Positions 18,055 through 27,367 are shown, counted from the first letter of the stretch. The stretch is 64,000 bases of DNA from Bacillota bacterium (GCA_030019365.1 JASEFA010000007.1:62001-126000), one strand, 5' to 3'. Numbers and translations are program-made. The notes: generated by a model from the letters alone, not told the origin.

Positions 18055-18240
18055 CAGCCGTCTCCCCTCTCGCGCACCGCCGCCCCTGGGTCTTCGACGG
18101 GCTGCGCCCGCATTCCTCCGGTGGCGCATTCCCGGTCCCGGGGTGGGAATCCCCGGCGCAAATGGCCGGGAGAGCTGTTCGCCCGGCCTCTCAACAGCGA
18201 GCAGGTAACTGCGAGTATTGTTGAGTTTCATGGAATCCTC

Positions 18241-18269
18241 TTGACTGGTGCGTGTTGGCGTGCTAGTCT
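18241..18269 (+). promoter_or_regulatory. Promoter of the tetR-ubiD operon
   Basis: TTGACT (18241-18246), a 17-base spacer and TAGTCT (18264-18269) form a good sigma-70 promoter. Transcription would begin near 18276, at the first base of the operator below, and leave a leader of about 170 nt before tetR. Confidence 0.7.
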
Positions 18270-18275
18270 GGGGAG

Positions 18276-18293
18276 TGAATGAACGGTCATTCA
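18276..18293 (+). promoter_or_regulatory. TetR-type operator, FadR-like palindrome
   Basis: TGAATGAACGGTCATTCA is a perfect 7-bp inverted repeat with a 4-base centre. The half-sites equal those of the Bacillus fatty-acid repressor FadR (TGAATGA-N4-TCATTCA), known from the literature. It begins at the predicted transcription start and lies 153 bp before a tetR gene, so repression by steric block is likely. Confidence 0.75.
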
Positions 18294-18445
18294 GTGTGCT
18301 GGCCGCGTGGGTGCCTGCGCAGCCGCCGAGTGGCGATTCGTCTATGTGCCCCGCGGGGAACGGCGGGCACCCGAGGGGCGCTGCGACGAGCGACAGGGAT
18401 CCACGGCGTTCGCGGAGCGGTAGCGGGCCGTGCGGAGGGCAGTGG

Positions 18446-19060
18446 ATGGAAGCGGAGAAGCGGCTGGAGAAGGAAACGATGATCCTGGACGCGGCGGAGC
18501 GCGTCTTTGCCGCCCGGGGCTATGCCGCCACGACGGTCAAAGACGTGGCCCAGGAGGCCGGGGTCGCCACCGGGACGGTATACCTGTATTTCCCCAGCAA
18601 GGAGGAGCTTTTCCTCGCCCTCATCGATCGCGGGACCAGAGCGGTGCTGGAGGGCATCGTGCGGGCCCGGCAGGGGAAGCCGGACGTGGTGGCCAAGCTG
18701 GCCGCATCTCTGGAAGGGGCGGTGCGGGCCTTTTCCGCCCACCGGGACCTGGCGCGGGTGGCGCTCCTGCAGGCGCCCGGTGCCCTGCCCTCCTGCGAGG
18801 AGAAGCTGGCCCAGCTCCACCGGCTGTTCGCCGCTTACGTGGCCCAGGATCTCGAGGAAGCCTGCGCTGGCGGGCTGGTTCCGCCCCTGGACGCGTGGGT
18901 GGCGGCCTGGGGCTGGGTGGGGTCTTTTGCCGAAATACTGCTGGCCTGGGTGCGGGGGGATGTGGCCGATCTGGAAGAGGTGCTGCCCGGCCTGGTCGCC
19001 TACAACCTGCGGGGCATCGGGGCGGGACCCGGCGCGCGGAAGAGGAGCGAGGTGACGTAG
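18446..19060 (+). CDS. TetR-family transcriptional regulator, FadR-like
   Basis: This encodes 204 residues with a TetR N-terminal HTH (RVFAARGYAATTVKDVAQEAGVATGTVYLYFPSKEELF, about residues 14-52) and an all-helical ligand domain. The recognition helix GVATGTVYLYFPSKEELF is like that of YsiA/FadR repressors, which sense long-chain acyl-CoA, and the operator upstream fits that group. ATG 18446 follows GGAGGG by 8 bases; the longer frame from 18248 begins upstream of the predicted transcription start. The gene leads the operon with ubiD and ubiA (4-bp gap to ubiD). The effector is an inference. Confidence 0.9.
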   Translation: MEAEKRLEKETMILDAAERVFAARGYAATTVKDVAQEAGVATGTVYLYFPSKEELFLALIDRGTRAVLEGIVRARQGKPDVVAKLAASLEGAVRAFSAHRDLARVALLQAPGALPSCEEKLAQLHRLFAAYVAQDLEEACAGGLVPPLDAWVAAWGWVGSFAEILLAWVRGDVADLEEVLPGLVAYNLRGIGAGPGARKRSEVT

Positions 19061-19063
19061 GCG

Positions 19064-20506
19064 GTGGCGTACCGGAACCTGGGAGAGTATCTGGCGGACC
19101 TGGAGAAGAGGGGCGAGCTCCACCGGGTGAAGGTGGAGGTCGATCCGGTACTGGAGATGGCAGAGGTGGCCGTCCGCCTGGTGCGCGGCCGGGGTCCGGC
19201 CGTCCTGTTCGAGCGGGCGAAAGGGTCGCCTTATCCGGTGGCGATGAACCTCTTCGGCACGCCCGCGCGGGTGAAGCTGGCCCTGGGTGACGACCCGGAT
19301 GCCATCGGGCAGCGGGTGGCTTCCTGGCTGGACCTGCCCCGACTGGAGGGCTGGGGAGACAGGATGCGGGCTCTTCCCCGGCTGGCGCAGGTGGCGTCAT
19401 TCTTCCCGCGGCGGGTGAGCCGGGCTCCCTGCCAGGAGATGGTGGAGGAGTGCCCTTCCCTGGCCGGGCTGCCCGTGTTGCAGTGCTGGCCCGGCGATGC
19501 CGGCCGGTTCCTCACCCTGCCCCTGGTTATCACCCGCGACCCGTTGAGCGGCAGGACCAACGTGGGCATGTACCGCATGCAGGTGTACGACGAGCGCACC
19601 TGCGGCATGCACTGGCACGTGCACAAGGACGGGGCCCGTCACGCCCGCGCCCTCGTGCGGGGAGAGAGGCTCCCCGTGGCGGTGGCTGTGGGCGGCGACC
19701 CCGCCACCATCTACGCCGCCACCGCGCCGCTGCCGGCAGGGCTGGACGAGTACCTGTTCGCGGGATTCCTGCGCCAGGCTCCGGTCGAGCTGGTCAAAGG
19801 GGTGAGCGTGGACCTGGAGGTGCCGGCGGAGGCGGAGTTCGTGTTGGAGGGATACGTGGAGGTGGGGGAAGAGAGGGTGGAGGGGCCCTTCGGCGACCAT
19901 ACCGGGTACTACTCGCCCCCGGAGCCTTACCCGGTGTTTCACCTCACGGCCCTCACGCGCCGTCGCCACCCGGTATACCCGGCCACCGTGGTGGGTCCGC
20001 CCCCCATGGAAGACGCCTGGCTGGGCAAGGCCACCGAGCGCATCTTCCTGCCCCTGCTGCGCCTCCTGATCCCCGACCTGGTGGACCTGGACCTGCCGGT
20101 GGAGGGCGTGTTCCACAATTTCGCCATTGTCTCCATCAGGAAGCGGTACCCGGGGCACGCCCGTCAGGTGATGTCGGCCCTGTGGGGGCTGGGGTTGCTG
20201 GCCCTCACCAAGGTGCTGGTGGTGGTGGACGATGACGTGGACGTACACGATTACCGCCAGGTGACCTGGGTGGTAGGTACCAGCGTGGACCCGGGGCGGG
20301 ACGCGACCGTGCTGTCTGGGCCCCTTGACGCCCTCGATCATGCGGCGCCCTATCCCGGTTACGGCACCAAGATGGGTGTCGACGCCACCCGCAAGTGGCC
20401 GGGCGAGGGGCCAGTGCGCACCTGGCCGGAGCGGGCCGAGATGAGCCCGCAGGTCTGTGCCCTGGTTGACCGGCGCTGGGAGGAATACGGATTTGGGTTG
20501 CGGTGA
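19064..20506 (+). CDS. ubiD: UbiD-family decarboxylase
   Basis: This 480-residue protein is a prenylated-FMN dependent decarboxylase of the UbiD family. The family patterns MQVYDERTCGMHWHVHKDGARH, EGPFGDHTGYYSPPEPYP with the catalytic Glu-rich region, and TVVGPPPMEDAWLGKATERIF are evident. With the following UbiA prenyltransferase and a UbiE/MenG methyltransferase 4 kb downstream, the likely role is decarboxylation in quinone synthesis. That would be the MqnL step of the futalosine menaquinone route or a UbiD-like step. No UbiX/MqnM homologue, which makes the cofactor, is in the window. Confidence 0.92.
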   Translation: MAYRNLGEYLADLEKRGELHRVKVEVDPVLEMAEVAVRLVRGRGPAVLFERAKGSPYPVAMNLFGTPARVKLALGDDPDAIGQRVASWLDLPRLEGWGDRMRALPRLAQVASFFPRRVSRAPCQEMVEECPSLAGLPVLQCWPGDAGRFLTLPLVITRDPLSGRTNVGMYRMQVYDERTCGMHWHVHKDGARHARALVRGERLPVAVAVGGDPATIYAATAPLPAGLDEYLFAGFLRQAPVELVKGVSVDLEVPAEAEFVLEGYVEVGEERVEGPFGDHTGYYSPPEPYPVFHLTALTRRRHPVYPATVVGPPPMEDAWLGKATERIFLPLLRLLIPDLVDLDLPVEGVFHNFAIVSIRKRYPGHARQVMSALWGLGLLALTKVLVVVDDDVDVHDYRQVTWVVGTSVDPGRDATVLSGPLDALDHAAPYPGYGTKMGVDATRKWPGEGPVRTWPERAEMSPQVCALVDRRWEEYGFGLR

Positions 20507-20581
20507 TCGGTGCTGCATGAGCCCCCGGCCGGAGGCGGGGGGCGACTAGCTGGGAACGTGGCCCGCGGGGAGGGATCAGCG

Positions 20582-21457
20582 GTGATTGCCGCAGGCAGGC
20601 GGGTCTTGGGCAAGCTGGTCCGGCTGGCCGAGCTGGTGCGCTGGGAACACACCGTGTTCGCCCTCCCCTTTGCGTATGCTGCCACCTTCCTGGCGGCGGA
20701 GGGATGGCCCAGCCTCCACGACTTCTTCTGGGTGACGGTGGCCATGGTGGGTGCCCGCACCGCCGCCATGGGCCTGAACAGGCTGCTGGATCGTGCCCTG
20801 GATGCCCTCAACCCGCGCACGTCCCACTGGCACCTGCCTCGCGGGATGGTGAAGCCGGGGGAAGTGGTGGCCCTGGTATTGGCGTCCCTGGCTGTGCTGG
20901 CCCTGGCGGCGGCGATGCTGAACCCCCTTTGCCTGAAGCTCTTCCCCATCGCCCTGGTGGTGCTGGTGGTGTACCCTTACACCAAGCGCTTCACCTGGGG
21001 TTGCCACTTCGTGCTGGGCCTGGCCGAGTTTGCAGCGCCCTTCGGGGGATGGATCGCGGTCACGGGACGGGCTCACCCTGCTGCGTTTCTGCTGGGGGCC
21101 GGGGCCGGGTTATGGGTGGCCGGCTTCGACATCCTTTACGCGCTGGCGGACGTGGATTTCGACCGCGCCCACGTCGTGCGCTCCATACCGGTGCGCTTTG
21201 GCATCAGGGCGGCGCTGGGGTGGTCTCTCGCTGTGCACGCGGTGGCCTGGGTATGCCTGCTTGTGGTGATGCGGTCACTGGGGGCGGGAATGTGGTACGG
21301 GGTGGGTCTCGGTGCCATGGCAGGGCTGCTGGTGTACGAGCACAGCATCCTATCCACCACCGACCTGTCGCGCCTCAACCGGGCGTTTTTCGACCTGAAC
21401 GGCATCATCAGCGTGGTCTTCTTCATCGCCACGGCCCTGTCCGCCGTGGTGGGGTGA
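20582..21457 (+). CDS. ubiA: UbiA-family prenyltransferase (MqnP/UbiA-like)
   Basis: This 291-residue integral membrane protein has about eight or nine helices. The first aspartate motif is NRLLDRALDALNPRT near residue 70 and the second is DILYALADVDFDRAH near residue 190; both bind Mg-diphosphate of the isoprenoid donor. It would attach a polyprenyl chain to an aromatic acid. The GTG at 20582 is selected because GGGGAGGG precedes it by 8 bases and removes a non-family extension. The YALADVDFD form and association with ubiD suggest the 1,4-dihydroxy-6-naphthoate (futalosine) group, which I infer. Confidence 0.92.
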   Translation: MIAAGRRVLGKLVRLAELVRWEHTVFALPFAYAATFLAAEGWPSLHDFFWVTVAMVGARTAAMGLNRLLDRALDALNPRTSHWHLPRGMVKPGEVVALVLASLAVLALAAAMLNPLCLKLFPIALVVLVVYPYTKRFTWGCHFVLGLAEFAAPFGGWIAVTGRAHPAAFLLGAGAGLWVAGFDILYALADVDFDRAHVVRSIPVRFGIRAALGWSLAVHAVAWVCLLVVMRSLGAGMWYGVGLGAMAGLLVYEHSILSTTDLSRLNRAFFDLNGIISVVFFIATALSAVVG

Positions 21458-21553
21458 GGCTAGCCGCGCCGCGATCCTCTGCCGCGGCGGAAGGCTGGAA
21501 GCCAGCGGCCGCGACCCGAGCACCGGGATCGCGAAGGTAAGGAGGTTCCAGAA
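21458..21553 (+). promoter_or_regulatory. Structured leader before the ABC-transporter lipoprotein gene
   Basis: This 96-bp gap holds three successive potential hairpins. One is a GCCGCG/CGCGGC stem at its start. The second is GGCT-GGA-AGCC at 21493-21503. The third is CGCGACCCG (21510-21518) pairing with CGGG-A-TCGCG (21524-21533). The ribosome site AAGGAGG (21539-21545) follows at once. It could be a cis-regulatory RNA, but it matches no riboswitch class that I can recognise. Confidence 0.35.
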
Positions 21554-22564
21554 GTGAGGAAAGCGACCAGGGTTGTGGTGACCAGGGCCTGCCTGGTGAC
21601 GCTGGTGGCCATATGGGGCCTGGTGGCAACGGGGCTGGTGGTGGGAGGGTTGAGCGCATCCCTGGCCGGATGCGCCCGGAAGTCATCTGCTGCGGCCCTT
21701 ACCATGGGGCTCATTCCCATCGAGGACACCCTTCCCTTCTGGGTGGCCGAACGCCAGGGTTACTTCCAGGAGGAGGGCGTGGCCGTAAACCTGAAGACCT
21801 TCGCCAGTGCCGCCGAGCGCGACGCCGCCCTCACCGCGGGGGAGATCGACGGAGCGGTGGCCGACCTGGTGGCGGTGGCTCTGCTCCATGCCGGGGGAAC
21901 GCGGGTGGGGGTGGTCAGTCTCACCCTGGGGGCCAGCGGATCTGAGGGGCGCATCGCCATCCTCAGCCCGCCCGGTACCGCCCTCACCGTGGACGACCTG
22001 CGGGGTAAGGAGATCGCCCTATCCCCCAACTCCCTGATCGAGTTCACCGTCAGCAGGCTCCTGGAGAAGCGGGGATTCCGGACCGACGAAATCAAGACCG
22101 TGGCGGTGGCCAAGATTCCCGTGCGCTTCGAGCTGCTCATGGCCGGCAAGGTGGCGGCTGCTGCTCTGCCCGATCCCTTTGCCGCCCTTGCCCAGAAGCG
22201 GGGGGCTCACCTCGTGCTCGATGACACTGCCGACAACATCTCGCAGGCAGTGGTTCTTTTCCGCAGCGCTGTGCTGGAGCAGAAGTCTGAGCAGGTGCAG
22301 AAGGTGATGCGGGCCTACGCCCGAGCAGTGGCCGATATCAACGCGAGCCCCATGGCGTTCAGCGATTTGCTCACTGAGAAGGCGGGCGTGCCCAAAGAGG
22401 TGCTGGACTGGTACCGCAGCCTGCACTTCCCGGGCCTGATACGGCCCAGCCAGGCCCAGGTGGAGGACGCCCTCAACTGGCTGGGGGAGAAGGGCCTGCT
22501 TCAGCAGCCCCTGCGGTATGAGGACCTGGTCGACCCGCGCTTCGCCTCCGAGGTGGTCAGGTGA
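21554..22564 (+). CDS. SsuA/ThiY-like ABC transporter substrate-binding lipoprotein
   Basis: This 336-residue lipoprotein has a long hydrophobic signal and a lipobox SLAGC (cysteine near residue 40). The body is a type-2 periplasmic-binding fold of the NMT1/SsuA group: MGLIPIEDTLPFWVAERQGYFQEEGV is typical of proteins that bind sulfonates, thiamine precursors, riboflavin or aromatic acids. The GTG start follows GGAGG by 8 bases. It forms a complete ABC importer with the next two genes and is embedded between ubiA and the UbiE-like methyltransferase. That hints at uptake of a quinone or cofactor precursor; the ligand is unknown. Confidence 0.87.
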   Translation: MRKATRVVVTRACLVTLVAIWGLVATGLVVGGLSASLAGCARKSSAAALTMGLIPIEDTLPFWVAERQGYFQEEGVAVNLKTFASAAERDAALTAGEIDGAVADLVAVALLHAGGTRVGVVSLTLGASGSEGRIAILSPPGTALTVDDLRGKEIALSPNSLIEFTVSRLLEKRGFRTDEIKTVAVAKIPVRFELLMAGKVAAAALPDPFAALAQKRGAHLVLDDTADNISQAVVLFRSAVLEQKSEQVQKVMRAYARAVADINASPMAFSDLLTEKAGVPKEVLDWYRSLHFPGLIRPSQAQVEDALNWLGEKGLLQQPLRYEDLVDPRFASEVVR

Positions 22565-23310
22565 TCGAAGTCCGTGAGCTGTGCGTCGAATACCCGGGGC
22601 GGCCCCCGGTGAGGGCCTTGAGCGGGGTTTCCTTTACCGTGCCCCGGGGCAGGACCTGCGCCATCATCGGACCGTCCGGATGCGGTAAGACCACGCTGCT
22701 GCACGTGCTGGCGGGCCTCCTGCCTCCCCGCTCCGGCGAAGTGCGGGTGGACGGCCAGCCCGTGCGCGGCCCCCGTGAGCACACCGCCCTCATCCTGCAG
22801 GACTACGGTCTCTTCCCCTGGAAGACGGTTCGGGCCAATGCGGCTCTGGGGCTGGAGATCCGTGGGCGGCTGCCGGCGGGCCGCCACCGGGTGGAAGGAT
22901 TGCTGCGCGATCTGGGCCTGTGGGAGCTGAGGGACCGCTTCCCTGCTCAGCTGAGCGGGGGGCAGCGCCAGCGGGTGGCCATCGCCCGTGCCCTGGCCCT
23001 GGAGCCCGATCTCCTGCTCATGGACGAGCCCTTCTCTTCGCTGGATGCCCTGACGCGGGAGAGCATGCAGGAACTGGTGGCGGAGCTGTTCCGGGCAGGA
23101 GGAATCACCGCCGTGCTGGTCACGCACGATATCTCGGAAGCCGCGTTTGTGGGGCAGGAGGTGCTGGTGATGGCGCCCGGGCGGATCACCCACCAGGTGG
23201 GCAACCCCGGAGCGCTCGGGGCGGGGTACCGGGCATCGCCTCAGTTCCTCTCCCTGTGCACCAGGCTGCGCGAGATGTGCCGGCCGGGGGTGGTGGCCCA
23301 GAGTGCCTGA
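22561..23310 (+). CDS. ABC transporter ATPase, SsuB/TauB/ThiZ type
   Basis: This 249-residue ATPase has Walker A GPSGCGKTTLL near residue 40, signature LSGGQRQRVAIARAL, Walker B LLLMDEPFSSLDALTR and the D-loop and H-loop (VTHDISEAAFVG) of the nitrate/sulfonate/taurine group. It overlaps the lipoprotein gene by 4 bp (GTGA) and the permease gene by 8 bp. It would power import of the ligand captured by the lipoprotein. Confidence 0.92.
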   Translation: MIEVRELCVEYPGRPPVRALSGVSFTVPRGRTCAIIGPSGCGKTTLLHVLAGLLPPRSGEVRVDGQPVRGPREHTALILQDYGLFPWKTVRANAALGLEIRGRLPAGRHRVEGLLRDLGLWELRDRFPAQLSGGQRQRVAIARALALEPDLLLMDEPFSSLDALTRESMQELVAELFRAGGITAVLVTHDISEAAFVGQEVLVMAPGRITHQVGNPGALGAGYRASPQFLSLCTRLREMCRPGVVAQSA

Positions 23311-24124
23311 GCCAGGTGAAGGCGTGCGGCTGCGATTGCGAGCGCGGCTCCCTGCGCAGGTGCCGCCGGGTGTGCCGGCGCGGGTGCGGGCGACCGCGCT
23401 GACATATCTGGTCGTGCTGGTCTTCCTGCTGGGCGGCTGGTGGGTCTTCAGCGCCGGGCTGGCCCTGCCGGCCCTGCCAGGGCCCATGGCGGCACTGCAT
23501 GCTCTGGCCCGCACCTGGGGCGAGGGCCTGTCGTACCACACGGCTGTATCCGCCGGGCGGGTGGTGGCGAGCCTTGTGCTGGCCGCCGCCACGGCGGTAC
23601 CCCTGGGGCTGGCGCTCGGCCAGGTCCGCGCGGCCGACCGCGTGGCGGGACCTGCCATCTACCTGACGTATCCGGTCCCCAAGAGCGTCTTCCTGCCGGT
23701 GGTAATGGCCGTCTTGGGCCTGGGGGACGCCGCCCGGATCTTCATGGTCTGGCTGGTGGTCTTCTTTCAGGTGCTGGTGGGGACCCGGGATGCCTCCCGG
23801 TCCATTTCCCCCCAGTTCCTGCACTCCATGCGGTCCCTGGGGGCATCACCGCTGGCCGTGTACCGGCACGTGGTGTGGCCGGCGGTGCTGCCCGCCGTCT
23901 TCACCTCCCTGCGGGTGGGTCTGGGTACCGCCATCGCCGTGCTTTTCCTGGCGGAAACCTGGGCTTCCCAGAGCGGGATCGGTTACTTCATCATGCTGGC
24001 CTGGACCAGGCTGGGGTGGGAGGACGTGTTTGCAGGTGTGCTGGCCATGGCGGCCCTGGGGATGGGCCTGTATCTCATTCTGGACCTGCTGGAGCGGGTG
24101 ACCTGCCCGTGGCGCTTCGCATGA
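23303..24124 (+). CDS. ABC transporter permease, SsuC/ThiX type
   Basis: This 273-residue permease has six predicted membrane helices after a basic N-terminus of about 30 residues. The cytoplasmic coupling motif (SMRSLGASPLAVYRHVVWPAVLP, about residues 173-195) matches the EAA loop of SsuC/TauC permeases. It completes the importer and overlaps the next gene (ATGA), so the methyltransferase is translationally coupled to the transporter. Confidence 0.92.
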   Translation: MPEPGEGVRLRLRARLPAQVPPGVPARVRATALTYLVVLVFLLGGWWVFSAGLALPALPGPMAALHALARTWGEGLSYHTAVSAGRVVASLVLAAATAVPLGLALGQVRAADRVAGPAIYLTYPVPKSVFLPVVMAVLGLGDAARIFMVWLVVFFQVLVGTRDASRSISPQFLHSMRSLGASPLAVYRHVVWPAVLPAVFTSLRVGLGTAIAVLFLAETWASQSGIGYFIMLAWTRLGWEDVFAGVLAMAALGMGLYLILDLLERVTCPWRFA

Positions 24125-24915
24125 CCAAGGAGAGACTCGGCCTGCCCCGGCCGGGCGGGGAGAAGGAAGCCCTCGTGCGCAGCCTCTTTGACACCATTGC
24201 CCCCCGGTACGACCTCATGAACCGGGTGATGACGGCGGGATTCTTCGGGCGCTGGCAGCGGTCGTTAGCAGAGGTCACCGGCCTGAGCCCAGGGCGGAAG
24301 GCGCTGGACGTCTGCTGCGGCACCGGCGACCTGGCCCTCATCATGGCGGGGCAGGTGGCGCCGGGGGGTGAGGTGACCGGCCTGGACTTCTCACCCCGCA
24401 TGCTGGATATCGCCCGCCGCAAGGCATCTCGCTGGCAGGCGGCGTGGGAGACGCGCATCGATTTCGTGACCGGGGATGCGCTGCAGATTCCCTTTCCCGA
24501 CAGGTCATTTGATTGTGCGGCCATCGGGTTCGCCCTGCGTAACGTGAGCGATATCGGCCGTTGCCTGGGGGAGATGGCCCGGGTGGTGCATCCCGGAGGA
24601 CGGGTGGTGGCCCTGGAGGTATGCCGGCCCTCCTCGCTACTGGTGAGGGCCTGGTTCTACCCGTATTTCTACACCGTGGTGCCGTTGCTGGGCATCCTGG
24701 CCGGGTTCGGCCAGCGACTGGACAGAAGTCCCCTGCGACCTTACACCTACCTGCCACGATCTCTCGCCTACCTTCCCGGCCTGGAGGAACTCGCCACCGC
24801 ATTCCGCGGCGCCGGTTTGAGCGACGTGCACTACCGCGTGCTGCCACCGGGGGTGGCGGCACTCCACTGGGGCACCGTGCCTGCAGTCAGACAGGGAAGG
24901 GGCCGGTGTGCGTAG
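24121..24915 (+). CDS. menG: UbiE/MenG-type quinone C-methyltransferase
   Basis: This 264-residue SAM-dependent methyltransferase shows the UbiE signature near residue 20 (RSLFDTIAPRYDLMNRVMTAG), SAM motif I DVCCGTGDLAL, and the second signature ALRNVSDIGRCLGEMARVVHPGG with LPRSLAYLPG near the end. It would methylate demethylmenaquinone, the last step of menaquinone synthesis. The ATG at 24121 overlaps the permease stop. Its place behind ubiD, ubiA and a transporter supports a single quinone operon from the TetR promoter. Confidence 0.93.
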   Translation: MTKERLGLPRPGGEKEALVRSLFDTIAPRYDLMNRVMTAGFFGRWQRSLAEVTGLSPGRKALDVCCGTGDLALIMAGQVAPGGEVTGLDFSPRMLDIARRKASRWQAAWETRIDFVTGDALQIPFPDRSFDCAAIGFALRNVSDIGRCLGEMARVVHPGGRVVALEVCRPSSLLVRAWFYPYFYTVVPLLGILAGFGQRLDRSPLRPYTYLPRSLAYLPGLEELATAFRGAGLSDVHYRVLPPGVAALHWGTVPAVRQGRGRCA

Positions 24916-24962
24916 AATAGTCTGGACGGAGGGCCGAATCCGGCCGGGGAGGGGGGCTGCCG

Positions 24963-25598
24963 GTGCGGAGAAGGCGGGTCCCCGATGTGGTGGTGCGCAG
25001 GCTGGCCATGTACTTGCGGGTGCTGGAGGAACTCGGGCCCGGCGATCCCGACCGCTTCATTTCGTCGCAGGAACTGGGGGACCGGGCGGGGGTTTCTGCG
25101 GCCCAGGTGCGCAAGGATCTGGCTCTTTTCGGCGAGTTTGGCAAGCAGGGAGTGGGTTACCAGGCCCGCTTCCTGCGCGAAGAGCTGCGGCGCATCCTGA
25201 ACATCAGCCGTCCCCTGAACGTAGGCATCGTGGGGGTGGGTGAGCTGGGCACGGCCCTGGCCCGTTACACCCTCAGGCGCCTGGCGGCCGACCAGAGCTA
25301 TCCCTTTCGTCTGGTGGCTCTCTTCGACAGCGATCCCGCCAAGGTCGGTGGTCGCGTCGAGAGCGTGGAGATTTCGCCGTCCTCGGCCATTCCCACCCTT
25401 GCCCGGGAGTTGAAGCTGAAGATCATGATGGTGGCCGTGCCCGCCTCCGCCGCTCAGGCGGTGGCCGACCTCTGCGTGGCAGGCGGAGTGCGGGCCATCC
25501 TCAACTTCGCTCCGTGCAAGCTGCAGGTCCCGCCCCAGGTGCACCTGCAGCAATCCGACGTGAGCCTGGAGCTGGAGCAACTGGCATTCTACCTGTAG
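24963..25598 (+). CDS. rex: Redox-sensing transcriptional repressor Rex
   Basis: This 211-residue protein has the N-terminal Rex winged helix ([36 protein letters not shown]) and a Rossmann NAD(H) domain ([14 protein letters not shown]). The C-terminal domain-swapped helix is also conserved. Rex senses the NADH/NAD+ ratio and represses fermentation and respiratory genes in Gram-positive bacteria. GTG 24963 follows GGGAGGGGGG. No Rex operator (TTGTGA-N6-TCACAA type) is visible nearby. Confidence 0.95.
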   Translation: MRRRRVPDVVVRRLAMYLRVLEELGPGDPDRFISSQELGDRAGVSAAQVRKDLALFGEFGKQGVGYQARFLREELRRILNISRPLNVGIVGVGELGTALARYTLRRLAADQSYPFRLVALFDSDPAKVGGRVESVEISPSSAIPTLARELKLKIMMVAVPASAAQAVADLCVAGGVRAILNFAPCKLQVPPQVHLQQSDVSLELEQLAFYL

Positions 25599-25612
25599 CA
25601 CCCATACGGGAA

Positions 25613-27253
25613 ATGCCCATGCAGGGCAACGTCACGGGGGGAGTAACGTTGCACGAGGTTACAGAGCGAAAGGGTGCGTTCACGACCGTCTCCGGTCAGA
25701 CCATCAAGGCCGTCTACCGCCCGGATGACATTGCCGGCCTGGACTATGAGCGGGACCTGGGCGATCCCGGCCAGTACCCTTTCGTGCGCGGCGTCTATCC
25801 CAGCATGTACCGGGGGCGCCTCTGGACCATGCGCCAGTTTTCCGGTTTTGGCGCCGCCGAGGACACCAACGCCCGCTTCAAGTACCTCCTGGAGCACGGG
25901 GAGACCGGCCTTTCCACGGCCTTCGACTTCCCCACCCTGCTCGGGTACGACTCCGACCATCCCCGCGCAGCCGGCGAGGTGGGTAAGCTGGGGGTCGCCA
26001 TCGACACCCTGGACGACATGGAGAGGCTCTTTGCCGGCATCCGTCTGGATCGGGTGTCCACCTCCATGACCATCAACGCCCCCGCCGCCATCCTGTGGGC
26101 CATGTACCTGGTGGTGGCGGAGAAGCAGGGCGTCACCTGGGATCAGGTGTCGGGGACGATTCAGAACGACATCCTCAAGGAATATATCGCCCAGAAGACC
26201 TTCGTCTTCCCGCCCCGGCCCTCCATGCGCCTCATAGTGGACACCTTCGAGTTCGGTGCCCGCCACGTCCCGCGCTGGAATACCATCTCCATCTCCGGTT
26301 ACCACATCAGGGAAGCGGGCGCCACGGCCGCGCAGGAACTGGCCTTCACGCTGGCGGACGGCATGGCATACGTGCAGGCCGGCAGGGAGCGGAGTCTGGA
26401 CGTGGACGAGTTCGCCCCCCGGCTCTCGTTTTTCTTCAATGCCCACAACGACCTCTTTGAAGAGGTGGCCAAGTACCGGGCCGCCCGCCGCATCTGGGCC
26501 CGGCACATGCGGGAACGGTTCGGTGCCCGCAATCCCCGCTCGTGGCTGATGCGTTTCCACACCCAGACGGCGGGTTGCTCCCTCACCGCCCAACAACCCG
26601 AGTGCAACATCATCCGTACTGCCGTGCAGGCCCTGGCGGCCGTGCTGGGTGGGACCCAGTCCCTGCACACCAACTCCATGGACGAGGCCCTGGCCCTTCC
26701 CAGCGAGAAGGCGGTCCGCATCGCCCTGCGCACCCAGCAGATCCTGGCAGAAGAGTCGGGCGTGGCCAACACCATCGACCCCCTGGCGGGGTCGTACTTC
26801 GTGGAGGCCCTCACCGACCAGATGGAGGAGCAGGCGGAGGAGTACTTCCGCAAGATCGAGGACCTGGGCGGCATGATCAGGGCCATTGAGCTGGGGTTCC
26901 CCCAGCGGGAAATAGCCGACAGCGCCTACCGTTACCAGAAGGCGCTGGAGTCGGGAGAGCAGGTGGTGGTGGGGGTCAACAGGTACGTGCTGGACGAGAA
27001 GGTAGGCATCCCCATCCTGCGGGTGGATCCCGAAGTGGAGCGGCGCCAGGTCGGCCGGTTGCAGCGCGTCAGGGCAGAGCGGGATCAGGGGGCGGTGCGC
27101 CAGTGCCTGGGGCGCCTGGAAGACGGAGCGCGCGGAAGCGGCAACCTGATGTACCCCATTCTGGAGTGCGTGCGGGCGTACTGTACTCTGGGCGAAATCA
27201 TGGATACCCTGCGCCGGGTTTTCGGTACCTACCGGGAGCCGGCCATGTACTGA
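25613..27253 (+). CDS. mcmA1: Methylmalonyl-CoA mutase, large (substrate) subunit
   Basis: This encodes up to 546 residues that form the TIM barrel of a B12-dependent acyl-CoA mutase without the cobalamin domain, as in split archaeal and clostridial enzymes. Typical stretches are [31 protein letters not shown] and [17 protein letters not shown] Tyr in GVYPSMYRG and an Arg in PPRPSMRL occupy positions that, from memory of the P. shermanii enzyme, read the methylmalonyl carboxylate. This argues against an isobutyryl-CoA mutase. ATG 25613 lacks a good ribosome site; TTG 25649 follows GGGGGGAG and is a credible alternative start. The B12 subunit and MeaB follow. Confidence 0.9.
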   Translation: MPMQGNVTGGVTLHEVTERKGAFTTVSGQTIKAVYRPDDIAGLDYERDLGDPGQYPFVRGVYPSMYRGRLWTMRQFSGFGAAEDTNARFKYLLEHGETGLSTAFDFPTLLGYDSDHPRAAGEVGKLGVAIDTLDDMERLFAGIRLDRVSTSMTINAPAAILWAMYLVVAEKQGVTWDQVSGTIQNDILKEYIAQKTFVFPPRPSMRLIVDTFEFGARHVPRWNTISISGYHIREAGATAAQELAFTLADGMAYVQAGRERSLDVDEFAPRLSFFFNAHNDLFEEVAKYRAARRIWARHMRERFGARNPRSWLMRFHTQTAGCSLTAQQPECNIIRTAVQALAAVLGGTQSLHTNSMDEALALPSEKAVRIALRTQQILAEESGVANTIDPLAGSYFVEALTDQMEEQAEEYFRKIEDLGGMIRAIELGFPQREIADSAYRYQKALESGEQVVVGVNRYVLDEKVGIPILRVDPEVERRQVGRLQRVRAERDQGAVRQCLGRLEDGARGSGNLMYPILECVRAYCTLGEIMDTLRRVFGTYREPAMY

Positions 27254-27367
27254 GGCGACAGCGACCCGGCGGGGGCCGGCGGGCCGGCACGGGTAAGGGG
27301 CGGCGGGGGCCGACGGGTCGTTGTGCCGTGAGGGGGACCGGCGGGCAATGGGAGCGGAGGTGAGAAG

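Noticed and set aside
18055-18231. Upstream ATG 18231 for the CapA-SLH gene
   Set aside because: An AGAGGA lies before it, but it would add about 60 Arg/Gly-rich residues before the signal peptide. GTG 18054 gives a proper secretory N-terminus.
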